Assembly: GCF_007743815.1 (NCBI RefSeq)
Contig: NZ_CP036265.1
Location: forward strand, 2,429,823-2,493,822
DNA length: 64,000 nucleotides
Origin: Alienimonas californiensis
GTDB taxonomy: Bacteria > Planctomycetota > Planctomycetia > Planctomycetales > Planctomycetaceae
Direction of reading: 5' to 3'
Shown here: positions 39,581-48,301 of the stretch, piece by piece
Layout: every line of letters begins with the position of its first letter
Numbering within the stretch: position 1 is the stretch's first letter
Position numbers and translations under genes: made by a program
The notes under the pieces: model-generated
Seen by the model: only the letters and a program-made list of their open reading frames with translations
The model's database searches: none
What the model was told of the DNA's origin: nothing

Positions 39581-41797
39581 ATGGCCGCCAGCATTTACGT
39601 CGCCAGCGCCGAGGCGGGGGCCGGCAAGAGCCTCGTCGCCCTGGGCGTGTGCGAACTGGCCGCCCGCCGCGGCGGGCGGGTCGGGTTCTTCCGGCCGATC
39701 GTGCGGTACGACGCCGCCCGCGACCCGTCCGTGCGACTGGTCGTCGATCGCTACCTGACGAACGTCGACCCCGCGGCGCTGGTCGGCCTGAACCGGGAGC
39801 AGGCCCGGGCCCTCCTCGCCGAGGACCGCGTGCCGGAGCTGATCGCCACCGTGCTGGCGAAGTTCCGCACGCTCCGTGACGGACAGGCCGCGTTGTCGGG
39901 CACGCCGCGCGAGCCGGACGATCTGGTTGTGGTCGAGGGCACCAGCTTTCGCGGGTTCGCCCCGACGCACGAGTTCGATCTGAACGCGGACCTCGCGGCG
40001 AACTTCGGCTCCGCGGTGCTGCCGGTGTTCACCGCCCGCGGCAAAACGCCGGCCGACCTGCGGGACGCGATCGCGATCGCCTTCGACCAGTTCGGCGACC
40101 GCGGCTGCGAGGTGCTGGCGGCGGTGGTCAATCACGTGCCCGAGTCGTGGGACACGGCGGCGCGGGCCTCCCTCACCGCCCCCGTCGCCGGGGGGACCCG
40201 GGCCGACGGCCCGCCGGTCTGGTTGCTGCCCGAGGACCCGCGGCTGGAGCACCCGTCGGTGGGCGAAATCGCTGCCGGGCTGAGCGCGACGTGGCTGTTC
40301 GGCCCGGGCGATCCGCCGACCGTCGGGGAGGCGGGCCTCGGGCCGTTCGCGGGGGCGGAGCGGTCGGTCGGCCGGTTCCTCGTGGCGGCGATGCAGGTCC
40401 CGCACTTTTTGGAGCACCTGAACGACGACGCCCTCGTCGTCACCCCCGGCGACCGGGACGACATCCTGCTGGCCAGCCTCGCCGGAGAGAAAAGCCGCAC
40501 CGGGCCGAACATCGCCGGCGTGCTGCTGACCGGCGGGCTGAGACCGGACGGGGCGGTGGCAAAGCTCGTCGACGGGCTGGCCGGCGTGCCCGTTCTGGGG
40601 GTCGAAACGGACACCTTCACCACCGCCCGGAACGTCGCCGCGGTGCCGGCCGTCCTCTCCCCGGACGCCCCCCGCAAGGTGGAGGCCGCGCTGGAACTGT
40701 TCGACGCCCACGTCGACACCGACACCCTCGCCGAGGCGATCCGCGTCTCCGACCCGCGGCGGGTCACGCCGCTGATGTTTGAATATGAATTGCTCCGCCG
40801 GGCCGCGGCGAATCGCAAACGGGTCGTGCTGCCGGAGGGGACCGAACCCCGCATCCTGCAGGCCGCGGAGACGATCCTGCGGCGGGGCGTGGCGGACCTC
40901 ATCCTGCTGGGCGACCCGGCGGCGATCCGCGGGCAGATCGCGGAACTGAAGCTGGAGACCGCCCTGTTCGAGGGCGTAACGATCGAAAATCCGGCGGACT
41001 CCCCGCGGCTGGAGGCGTTCGCCGCGGAATATCACCGGCTCCGCGGTCATAAAGGCGTCACGCCGGAGATCGCCCGGGACCGGATGACGGACGTGAGTTA
41101 CTACGGCACGATGCTGGTGCATCTGGGCCTGGCGGACGGCATGGTCAGCGGCTCCGCCCACACCACGGCCCACACCATTCGACCGGCGTTCGAGTTCATT
41201 AAAACGAAGCCCGGCGTGGGGGTGGTCTCCGGGATTTTCTTCATGTGCCTGCCGGACCGCGTGCTGGTGTACGGGGACTGTGCGGTCGTGCCGAACCCGA
41301 CGGCCGATCAATTGGCGGAAATTGCCGTCACCAGCGCCGACACCGCCGCCCGCTTCGGCGTGGAGCCGCGGGTGGCGTTGTTGAGTTACTCCACCGGCGA
41401 AAGCGGCTCCGGCGAGGACGTGGACCGCGTGCGGGAGGCGACCGCCAAAGCGCAGTCCGTGCGGCCGGACCTGCCGATCGACGGCCCGATTCAATACGAC
41501 GCCGCCGTCGACCCGCAAACCGCCGCCTCCAAGCGCCCCGGCAGCCCGGTGGCGGGGCGGGCGACGGTGCTGATCTTTCCGGACCTCAATACCGGCAACA
41601 ATACCTATAAAGCCGTGCAGCGTAGTGCCGGGGCGGTCGCCGTCGGGCCGGTGTTGCAGGGCCTCAACAAGCCGGTGAACGACCTCTCCCGCGGCTGCAC
41701 CGTGCCGGATATTCTGAACACGGTGGCGATCACGGCGATCCAGGCCCAGGCGGCCGCCGCCGAAATGCCGCCGGCCGGGCCGGGAGCGGCCGCGTGA
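39581..41797 (+). CDS. pta: Phosphate acetyltransferase, long form
   Basis: This 738-residue enzyme interconverts acetyl-CoA and acetyl phosphate. It has the three-part long form. An N-terminal P-loop domain resembles dethiobiotin synthetase (SAEAGAGKSLVALG, Lys16). A DRTGG domain lies near 270-390. The C-terminal PTA/PTB catalytic domain from about 410 contains VVLPEGTEPRILQAAETILR, RGVADLILLGDP, SGSAHTTAHTIRPAF and FPDLNTGNNTYKAVQRSAGA. The ATG at 39581 gives the P-loop domain its usual start. The stop overlaps the following gene's GTG (GTGA). No acetate kinase gene is adjacent. Confidence 0.94.
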   Translation: MAASIYVASAEAGAGKSLVALGVCELAARRGGRVGFFRPIVRYDAARDPSVRLVVDRYLTNVDPAALVGLNREQARALLAEDRVPELIATVLAKFRTLRDGQAALSGTPREPDDLVVVEGTSFRGFAPTHEFDLNADLAANFGSAVLPVFTARGKTPADLRDAIAIAFDQFGDRGCEVLAAVVNHVPESWDTAARASLTAPVAGGTRADGPPVWLLPEDPRLEHPSVGEIAAGLSATWLFGPGDPPTVGEAGLGPFAGAERSVGRFLVAAMQVPHFLEHLNDDALVVTPGDRDDILLASLAGEKSRTGPNIAGVLLTGGLRPDGAVAKLVDGLAGVPVLGVETDTFTTARNVAAVPAVLSPDAPRKVEAALELFDAHVDTDTLAEAIRVSDPRRVTPLMFEYELLRRAAANRKRVVLPEGTEPRILQAAETILRRGVADLILLGDPAAIRGQIAELKLETALFEGVTIENPADSPRLEAFAAEYHRLRGHKGVTPEIARDRMTDVSYYGTMLVHLGLADGMVSGSAHTTAHTIRPAFEFIKTKPGVGVVSGIFFMCLPDRVLVYGDCAVVPNPTADQLAEIAVTSADTAARFGVEPRVALLSYSTGESGSGEDVDRVREATAKAQSVRPDLPIDGPIQYDAAVDPQTAASKRPGSPVAGRATVLIFPDLNTGNNTYKAVQRSAGAVAVGPVLQGLNKPVNDLSRGCTVPDILNTVAITAIQAQAAAAEMPPAGPGAAA

Positions 41798-42555
41798 CGG
41801 TGGAACTGCTCAGCGCCCGCTCGCCGCTCGTCGAGTGCTCCTATCTGCCGGAGGAGCGGGCCCGCATGGGCGTGAAGCTGTTCGCCGGCATCTCCGGGGA
41901 ACATTACGCCCAACTACTCGCCCGGGGTTGGCGTCGGCAGGGGGTGAGCTTTTTTCGTTCCGACTGCCCCGCCTGCAAGAAGTGCCGCAGTTTGCGGGTC
42001 GACGTGCGGAACTTCCGGCCGACCAAGAGTCAGCGGCGTTGTCTCAAGCGCAATGCGCACATCTCCCTGACGGTTCGGCCCGCCGGGACCTCCGAGGAAC
42101 ACGCCGAGCTGTATAACCGCTGGCATGAGGACATGAAGGAGCGCCGCGGCTGGCGGGGCGATACGACCACGGCGGCGGAGTACCGCGAGAACCTCGTCGG
42201 CCCCGGCTACGAGTTCGCCCACGAGTTCGCCTACCGGGACGGCGAGAAATTAGTCGGTCTGGGGCTGGTGGACGTCGTGCCGGGGGCGTTGAACAGCATC
42301 TATTTCTTCCACGACCCCGACTGGCGTCCTCTGGGGCCGGGGACCTTCAGCGCCCTGTCGGAAATCGAATACGCCCGTCAGACCGGCCGCGACTGGGTCT
42401 ACCTCGGCTACTGGATCCCGGAGAACGCCTCAATGGCGTATAAAAACCGCTTCGCCCCGCACCAGATCCTGACGGAGCGGGTCGAACTGGACGAGGCGCC
42501 GCCCTGGCACATTCCTGACGAGGCCCCACCCGCCGGCGACCGGGAGGAGCCGTGA
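41794..42555 (+). CDS. bpt: Aspartate/glutamate leucyltransferase Bpt (ATE-like)
   Basis: This 253-residue aminoacyl-tRNA-protein transferase adds Leu from leucyl-tRNA to proteins with N-terminal Asp or Glu and marks them for N-degron proteolysis. The N-terminal domain has Cys in SPLVECSYLPE and the cluster CPACKKC (Cys 58, 61, 64). The C-terminal acetyltransferase-like fold contains YNRWHEDMKERRGWRG, LGLVDVVPGALNSIYFFHDP and YLGYWIPENASMAYKNRFAP. The start GTG overlaps the pta stop, and the gene's own stop overlaps the next start. ClpS/ClpA partners are not in the window. Confidence 0.92.
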   Translation: MTVELLSARSPLVECSYLPEERARMGVKLFAGISGEHYAQLLARGWRRQGVSFFRSDCPACKKCRSLRVDVRNFRPTKSQRRCLKRNAHISLTVRPAGTSEEHAELYNRWHEDMKERRGWRGDTTTAAEYRENLVGPGYEFAHEFAYRDGEKLVGLGLVDVVPGALNSIYFFHDPDWRPLGPGTFSALSEIEYARQTGRDWVYLGYWIPENASMAYKNRFAPHQILTERVELDEAPPWHIPDEAPPAGDREEP

Positions 42556-43871
42556 CGCCCACCGGCTGGTTGCTCGCGCTGGTGGGGTTGTGCGCCGTGC
42601 CGCTGGCGGCGGGGGCGGTCTGGGCGCCGTTGGCGGACGTCGGCCTGCTGGCCGCGGCGCTGCTGGCGGCGGCGGCGGCCTGGGACGCCTTCCGCTCCCC
42701 CACGCCGGCCGCGGTCGCGGTGGAGCGGGAGGCGGCGGAGGTGTTCAGCGTCGGCGCCCCCAACCCCGTCACCCTGCACCTGACGAACCGCGGGCCGGCG
42801 GCGATCCGGGTGGAGGTCGAAGATTCCCCGCCCACCCCCTCCGCCGTCGAGGGGCTGCCGGCGACGGTCGACCTGCCCCCGGGCCGCACCGGGGCGGTCG
42901 TCTATCACGTCACGCCGCACCTGCGGGGGCCGCGGGCCTTCGGGCGGACGTTCCTCCGCAGTCGCACGAATTGGGGCCTGTGGGAACGGCACGCCCGGGT
43001 GCGGGAGGACCACACGGTGCGGGTCTATCCCAACGTCCGGGCGGTGCGCGGGGCGGAACTCCTGGCCCGGCAGAACCGCCGCACCGAGGGCGTGCGGGCC
43101 AGCCGCCAGCGGGGCCGCGGCCGGGAGTTCGACCGTCTGCGGGAGTACGTCCGCGGCGACGAGGTCCGGCAGATCGACTGGAAGGCGACCGCCCGCACCG
43201 GCGATCTCGTCTCCCGCGAGTACACGGTGGAGCGGAATCAATCCCTGCTGTTACTGCTCGACAGCGGCCGGTCGATGTGCAACGCCGAGGGCGGCGTGAC
43301 GCACTTCGACCGGGCGCTGAACGCGGCGGTGCTGCTGGCCCACGTGGCGCTGGGGCAGGGGGACACCGCGGCGCTGCTGGCGGCGGGGGCGGAGACGCGG
43401 CGGTGGGTCCCGCCGGTCCGCGGGGCGGCGGGGGTGCGCACGCTGGTCCGGCAGACCTACGATCTCGCCCCCCGCTACGAGGCCAGCGATTACGGGGCGA
43501 TGGTCCGCGAGGTCCGCACTTGGCACCGGCGGCGGAGCCTCGTCGTGCTGTTGACGCACGCCACCGACGACGTGCAACTGGCAGAGATCGCCCGGCACGT
43601 CCGCCCGCTGCGCTCGCCGCACCTGGTGCTGGTCGCCCTGTTGGAGAACAGCCCGCTGGCGGAGCGGGCCGCCGCCGTCCCGGCCGAGGGCGCCGCGGGG
43701 GACCGGGACGCCTTCCGCATCGCCGCCGCGGCGGAACTGCGGGCCCGCCAACGCCGCCGGGCCGCCGCGTTGGCGGCGGACGGCGTGCTGGTGGTCGAGG
43801 CCACGCCGGAGAACCTCAGCGCCGCGGTCGTCAGCCGGTATCTGGAAGTGAAGGCCAAGCACTTGTTGTGA
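42552..43871 (+). CDS. DUF58 domain membrane protein
   Basis: This 439-residue protein has two N-terminal membrane helices (GWLLALVGLCAVPLAAGAVW, LLAAALLAAAAAW), an Ig-like extracytoplasmic part (about 60-150), and a DUF58/von Willebrand A-like domain. The DUF58 signature is REFDRLREYVRGDEVRQIDW followed by KATARTGDLVSREY. The MIDAS-like motif DSGRSM is seen in LLLLLDSGRSMCN. DUF58 proteins usually pair with a MoxR ATPase. The MoxR gene here lies about 7 kb away on the other strand. The GTG at 42552 overlaps the bpt stop. Confidence 0.88.
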   Translation: MTPTGWLLALVGLCAVPLAAGAVWAPLADVGLLAAALLAAAAAWDAFRSPTPAAVAVEREAAEVFSVGAPNPVTLHLTNRGPAAIRVEVEDSPPTPSAVEGLPATVDLPPGRTGAVVYHVTPHLRGPRAFGRTFLRSRTNWGLWERHARVREDHTVRVYPNVRAVRGAELLARQNRRTEGVRASRQRGRGREFDRLREYVRGDEVRQIDWKATARTGDLVSREYTVERNQSLLLLLDSGRSMCNAEGGVTHFDRALNAAVLLAHVALGQGDTAALLAAGAETRRWVPPVRGAAGVRTLVRQTYDLAPRYEASDYGAMVREVRTWHRRRSLVVLLTHATDDVQLAEIARHVRPLRSPHLVLVALLENSPLAERAAAVPAEGAAGDRDAFRIAAAAELRARQRRRAAALAADGVLVVEATPENLSAAVVSRYLEVKAKHLL

Positions 43872-43904
43872 CGGCGGAGCGCTGAGTGCGCCGGCTGCTT
43901 TCGT

Positions 43905-43935
43905 CCCCCCTCGCCCCCTTTTGGGGGAGAGGGGA
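43905..43935. terminator. Hairpin between convergent DUF58 and cytochrome genes
   Basis: CCCCCCTCGCCCCC (43905-43918) pairs with GGGGGAGAGGGG after a TTTT loop, with one mismatch. It lies between the stop at 43871 and the convergent stop at 43968, so it likely ends one or both transcripts. Confidence 0.6.
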
Positions 43936-43967
43936 GAAGAACGTGTTCTTGACCAGAGAGGTCCGGC

Positions 43968-46019
43968 CTACTCGCGCCCGACCCAGTCGCCGCGGAGCCA
44001 GTCGGTGAGGAGCAGGATCTCGTTGCGGGTCAGCGTGTTCGAGGGGTCCTCCTCGCCGTCCACGGGGGCATTCGGGGCGTAGAGCGGCATTGCGTTCTCC
44101 TCGCCGTAGAACCGTTCGTGGCCGGCGTTGGCGATGAAGTCGGCCAGCCACTCGCGGGAGCCGTAGCCGTCGAGGGTGAGGGAGTCGCCGTACTCCTCCC
44201 CGGCGAAATTATGGCAGCCGGTGCAGCTCAGGTCGCCGATCATCAACTCCCGACCCTGCTCCGCCAGCGCGGGCAGCGCTTCGGGCTCGAAGGTTTCGTC
44301 GCCGTGGTCGAGGGCGATCGGCGGCCCGCCGTGCACCCGCGGGCCGGCCTCCGCGGCCATCGCGGCGGCGACGGCCGCAATCTGGGTCCGCTTCTCCTCC
44401 GCCTCCTCGCTGCCGGGCTCCACGAAGAGCCACAGATCGTCCTTCACATAGCCGACCATGCCGCCTTCGGCGAAGGGCGTGCAGCCGAAGTAGGCGTCCG
44501 AATCGACCAGCGCCGGGTCGAGCAGGCCCCGCATCCAGCGGCGGGAACCGAAGCCGGCCAGGTTCGCGGCGTTGCACTCGCTGGCCTCGATCGAATGGTC
44601 CGGCCCCCACGATTCCACGGCCGGGCCGGTGTGGGCGTGGCAGGCGGCGCAGTGGGCGCGGAACAACTCCGGGCCGCGGGTCTTGGGGTCGTTGGCCAGC
44701 AGGGAGCCGGGGCCGTCGGGGGGCACACCGCGGTCGGCCAGCTCGGCCGCCCGCTCCGCCCGGACGTGGGCGGCCCGGCGGACCTCCAGGTAGTGCCTGT
44801 CGGCCCGGTCGCGGCTCATCGAACCGATCGTCAGCACGCACCAGAACAGCAGCCCGCCGAACACGATGGAGTACCGCGCCGCCGCCCCCACCCGATGCCC
44901 GAGGCGGTCGATCCAGGGCACGGCGGCGAGCACCAGGATCGCCAGCGTCGGCAGGGCGCCGGTGGCGACGAACTCCATCTCCGGCGGGAAGTAGTTCCGC
45001 AGTTCGAACAGGAAGCGGAAGTACCACTCCGGCCGCGGCATGCTCTCGACGCCCTCGCCCGGGGGGGCGTCCAGCGGGGCGGGCTGCCGGCCGGCCATGA
45101 ACCAGAGCAGCCCGAACACCGCGGCGAAGGCCACGGCGTTGCGGAGCATCTGGTTCGGCACGTACGGCGTTTCCTCCGAGCTGTGGGCCTGATTGACCGT
45201 GTCCGGATTGCCCGCCGCCAGCGGGTCCTCCGGCCGAACCGTGCCCCAGCGGAGCAATTGATAGAGGTGGAACAGCACCAGCCCCGCCGCCGCCAGCGGG
45301 ATGAAGGCGACGTGCAAGGCGTACAGGTGCGTGAGCGTCAGGTGCCCCGCCTGCGGGCCGCCGAACAGCACCTGTTTCAGCTGCGGCCCGGCCCCCGGCG
45401 TGCCGGCGAGGATGGCGCCCTCGACTTCGATCTGCTCGAACGCCTTCTGGCTGCCGGAGAGCGGGTTCCCCGTGACCGCCGCCGTCACCAGCAACGGGAA
45501 GAGCAACACGCCGCTGACCCAGGCCAGCTCCCGCGGGGAGCGGAACGCCGCGGAAAGCATCAGCCGGCCGAGGTGGACGGCGAACGCGAGGATCAACGCA
45601 TGCGTGGCCCAGTAGTGCAGGCCCCGCAGCATGGAGCCGCCGGGGGTGCGTTCGAGGTGATGCACGCTGGCCCAGGCGGCGTCGGCGCTGGGGACGTAGC
45701 CGGTCATCAGGGCCAGGCCGGTGGCGAACACCACGGCGAACAGGCCCAGGCAGACCGGCCCGGTGACGTACCGCCACCGCGCCCCGCCGGGGAGCGTGCG
45801 ATTGGCGAACCAGTCGAACGCCCCGCGGTGGCCGGTGCGTTCGTGCACCCAGCCGCCGACCGCGGCGCTGCGTTCGGTCAGGGCGGCCTGCATCCAGCCG
45901 CGGCTGCCCGCCGACTCCGGCGGCGGCGCCGTCGTCGGCCGCCGCTCCGCGGCCGGAGCCGGGGCCGGGTCTGCGGGGGTCCGGGCCGGGGGCGTTTGGG
46001 GGGAGGCGTTCTCGCTCAT
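43968..46019 (-). CDS. b6-type cytochrome b fused to cytochrome c domain
   Basis: This 683-residue membrane subunit of a quinol-oxidising bc complex begins with a Pro-rich leader of about 55 residues. The haem-ligating His pairs are in HYWATHALILAFAVH (spacing 14) and LHVAFIPLAAAGLVLFH (spacing 15), the b6-type spacing. The quinol-site motif is PEWYFRFLFELRNYF, in the part equivalent to subunit IV. The tail after about residue 400 carries two CxxCH haem c sites, HCAACHAH near 456 and SCTGCHNF near 599, so cytochrome c is covalently fused. The gene overlaps the Rieske stop by ATGA (46016-46019). Confidence 0.92.
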   Translation of the reverse strand: MSENASPQTPPARTPADPAPAPAAERRPTTAPPPESAGSRGWMQAALTERSAAVGGWVHERTGHRGAFDWFANRTLPGGARWRYVTGPVCLGLFAVVFATGLALMTGYVPSADAAWASVHHLERTPGGSMLRGLHYWATHALILAFAVHLGRLMLSAAFRSPRELAWVSGVLLFPLLVTAAVTGNPLSGSQKAFEQIEVEGAILAGTPGAGPQLKQVLFGGPQAGHLTLTHLYALHVAFIPLAAAGLVLFHLYQLLRWGTVRPEDPLAAGNPDTVNQAHSSEETPYVPNQMLRNAVAFAAVFGLLWFMAGRQPAPLDAPPGEGVESMPRPEWYFRFLFELRNYFPPEMEFVATGALPTLAILVLAAVPWIDRLGHRVGAAARYSIVFGGLLFWCVLTIGSMSRDRADRHYLEVRRAAHVRAERAAELADRGVPPDGPGSLLANDPKTRGPELFRAHCAACHAHTGPAVESWGPDHSIEASECNAANLAGFGSRRWMRGLLDPALVDSDAYFGCTPFAEGGMVGYVKDDLWLFVEPGSEEAEEKRTQIAAVAAAMAAEAGPRVHGGPPIALDHGDETFEPEALPALAEQGRELMIGDLSCTGCHNFAGEEYGDSLTLDGYGSREWLADFIANAGHERFYGEENAMPLYAPNAPVDGEEDPSNTLTRNEILLLTDWLRGDWVGRE

Positions 46020-46627
46020 GCGACGCTCCCGTCCGCCGTGCCGAGTTCGAACCGCTTGTATTCAATCTCCACCCACCACAGGCCGTCGTCGTCCTGGACC
46101 AGGGCGGTGTCCAGCGAATCGAGGCCGCGGGGGCTGGGGTTGGCGCCGCCGTCCAACTTGGGCCTGCGCTCGCCGTCGAGGGCGAACACCGCCCCGTGGC
46201 AGGGGCAGATCAGGCCCTCGGCGCCGGCATTCGGGCGGGTCTGCACCGTGCCGCTGACCTGACAGCCGGCGTGCGGGCACACGCTGCTGAAGGCGTTGAC
46301 CTCCACGTCCGGCGGGGCGACGTCCGCCGGCGAGGTCCGCACCACCCAGGCCCGGCCGACTGTCACCGCCGGGTGACGCGTCCAGGCGTCCACGGATTCG
46401 CCCGTGATCGGCACCAGCCGCGGCACGCCGGGTTTGAGGTCCGCCAGCCGCACCGCCCGATCGCGGACCGGCCCGGCGGCTTCCGCGGCGAGCGGCGCGG
46501 TGAAGAACCGGGCCATCGGCCAGGCCACCGCCGCGGCACAGGCGGCGTAGAGACCCCGGGCCGCCCACGCGAGCCAGTTGCGGCGACCGGTGCGGGGCGC
46601 GGGGGGGGCCGTTGCAGAATCCGTCAC
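46016..46627 (-). CDS. Rieske iron-sulfur protein
   Basis: This 203-residue 2Fe-2S protein passes electrons from quinol to the cytochrome c domain. A Tat-like basic start (RTGRRNWLAWAARGLYAACA) leads into a membrane anchor. Cluster ligands are Cys117 and His119 in CPHAGC and Cys141 and His144 in CPCHG. Cys122 and Cys143 form the usual disulfide. The proline loop is DGGANPSPRGLDSL. It is the first gene of the complex operon, read leftward, and overlaps the cytochrome b-c gene. Confidence 0.95.
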   Translation of the reverse strand: MTDSATAPPAPRTGRRNWLAWAARGLYAACAAAVAWPMARFFTAPLAAEAAGPVRDRAVRLADLKPGVPRLVPITGESVDAWTRHPAVTVGRAWVVRTSPADVAPPDVEVNAFSSVCPHAGCQVSGTVQTRPNAGAEGLICPCHGAVFALDGERRPKLDGGANPSPRGLDSLDTALVQDDDGLWWVEIEYKRFELGTADGSVA

Positions 46628-46734
46628 GGGGGGGCGGCTTGGCGGGTCGAATGGCGGGAACCCAAGGGGATCGGATGATGCGAGCGGCGGGCGAGGCGGT
46701 CAACCGGGCCGGGAATCGCAGCGTCGACACGCCG

Positions 46735-46804
46735 GACTGCGGCCGGCCGCAGTCAGGCCCCCGCTCGATCACCGCCGACGGATCGGTACGCGACGATCCG
46801 TCGG
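46735..46804. promoter_or_regulatory. Palindromes between divergent Rieske and hydrolase genes
   Basis: A perfect 20-base palindrome GACTGCGGCCGGCCGCAGTC lies at 46735-46754. A 10-bp inverted repeat CCGACGGATC (46775-46784) with GATCCGTCGG (46795-46804) follows. They lie 108 bases upstream of the Rieske start and 52 upstream of the hydrolase start. They look like operator sites for regulators shared by the two promoters. Confidence 0.4.
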
Positions 46805-46855
46805 GTCGGTACGGTGGCGGCGGGGGGCCCGCACTCCGCTGACGCTCGAACCGCC

Positions 46856-47800
46856 ATGGCCATGACCGCTCTGCCTTCTTCCTCACCGGCCGCGCCCTCG
46901 CGGCGGGGGTTTCTGCGACAGGCCGGAGCCGCCGGGCTGGCGGCGGTCGCGGCGACTCGCGTGCCTGCGTTCGCCGGGCCCGCGTTCGCTGGAGCCGGGG
47001 AGGGCCCGCGGCCGCTGCGGGTGATCGCCTACAACGTCTACGACTGCACCGGCTGGCCCAAGGACCGGGCGCTGGGGAAGAAGGCGACCGCCCTCGGGCA
47101 GATGCCGGCCCGCTTCGCCCACGAGTTGGCCCTGTACGAGCCGGACATCGTGAACTTCTCCGAGTCGCCCCCCGAGGCCGTCGTGCGGCAGATCGCGGAG
47201 CGGCTGGGGATGAACTTCGTCACCTTCCCCAGCGGCGGCAAGTGGCCAGGCACGCTGCTGTCCAAATACGAGATCGTCGACCCGCAGAACGCCCCGGTCG
47301 TCGGCGGGGAACGGCCGGCGGAGCTGTTCACCCGGCACTGGGGGCGAGCGACGGTGAAACTGCCGGGGGGCGAGCCGCTGATCGTGCACTCCGCTCACCT
47401 GAACCCGTTCCCGACGCCGGAGGTGCGGCTGCGGGAGATCCCCGCGATGCTGGCGGCGATGCGCAGCGACTTGGACGCGGGCCGCTCCATGCTGTTGATC
47501 GGCGACCTCAACCACACCCCCGACGTGGCGGAGCACCGGCTCTGGACTGACGCCGGCTGGGTCGACACCTTCGCGAAGGTCGGCGGGCAAGACGTCGGCA
47601 AGGGTGCCGGGCTGACGATCAAAGCCGACGAGCCGAGCTGGCGGATCGATTACGTGATGGCGGCGGGGCCGATCGCCTCGCAGGCGGTGGAGTCCCGGCC
47701 GCTGTTCGAAGGGGCCTTCCGCACGAATCCGGCCGACCCCCAATCGTTCGCCCTCAGCGACCACCTGCCGCAGTTGGCGGTGTTCGATCTGGCGAAATGA
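46856..47800 (+). CDS. Tat-exported endonuclease/exonuclease/phosphatase family hydrolase
   Basis: The protein has 314 residues from the ATG at 46856 (a second ATG lies at 46862). A twin-arginine signal (SRRGFLRQAGAAGLAAVAATR) precedes the EEP fold. Motifs: RVIAYNVYDCTGW with the Asn of the first metal site, the acidic DIVNFSESPPEAV segment, LIVHSAHLNPFPTPEVRL, MLLIGDLNHTP with the catalytic GDxN, and FALSDHLPQLAVF with the terminal Asp-His pair. Substrate could be a phosphodiester, a phospholipid head group or a nucleic acid. It cannot be told from the sequence. Confidence 0.85.
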   Translation: MAMTALPSSSPAAPSRRGFLRQAGAAGLAAVAATRVPAFAGPAFAGAGEGPRPLRVIAYNVYDCTGWPKDRALGKKATALGQMPARFAHELALYEPDIVNFSESPPEAVVRQIAERLGMNFVTFPSGGKWPGTLLSKYEIVDPQNAPVVGGERPAELFTRHWGRATVKLPGGEPLIVHSAHLNPFPTPEVRLREIPAMLAAMRSDLDAGRSMLLIGDLNHTPDVAEHRLWTDAGWVDTFAKVGGQDVGKGAGLTIKADEPSWRIDYVMAAGPIASQAVESRPLFEGAFRTNPADPQSFALSDHLPQLAVFDLAK

Positions 47801-48301
47801 GGCCCGGTGCGGACGGATCGCGACGCGATGCGACGGGGCGCAACGAGAAACGGCGGCGACCCTCTCCGAAGAGAAAGCCGCCGCCGCGTCGGGCGGGGTC
47901 GCCGGGACGACCGTCAGCGTGTGAACCGGACGCCTGAGGGATCAGGACGCCTGTTCGGCCCGGAGTCCCGGCGGACTCCGTTCACCCGGCCGGCGGGGCG
48001 ATCCGTCTTGAGATCGCCTCGCCGCCGCGTGTAGCCGCCTCGGTCTTCATCGACAGGCCCTTCTGAACAGCGAAGGTCAGGCGGGCCGGTCGTTGAGGGT
48101 CAGGGTGCGACTCAGGAAGAAGATCAGGGTGCGAATCAGGGGGGACTTCAGGGAGCGACGTCAGTGATGGACTTCAGGGAGCGACCTGGGAGGCGAGGGC
48201 TGCGGCGGGTTCCCCGCTCGCATCGGCCGCCGGGACGGGGGGCGGGCCGAGGCGGGGGGAGCCGTTCGCAGACTCTCGACCAGGTCACCGGTCGCCGGGG
48301 A
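47801..48301. other. Long intergenic stretch without a supported gene
   Basis: These 500 bases lie between convergent genes. They contain a hairpin CGGCGGC (47851-47857) with GCCGCCG (47877-47883) that may end the hydrolase transcript. Short direct repeats follow: GTCAGGGTGCGACTCAGG / ATCAGGGTGCGAATCAGG near 48097-48140, and ACTTCAGGGAGCGAC twice near 48145-48185. I see no coding signal. Confidence 0.4.

Noticed and set aside
44118..46262. Plus-strand open frame opposite the cytochrome b-c gene
   Set aside because: It is a composition-driven shadow, since the minus strand holds haem-binding motifs.
47807..48034. Possible 75-residue protein
   Set aside because: It is extremely Arg-rich and lies in a non-coding stretch. 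There is no ribosome-binding site or homologue-like motif.
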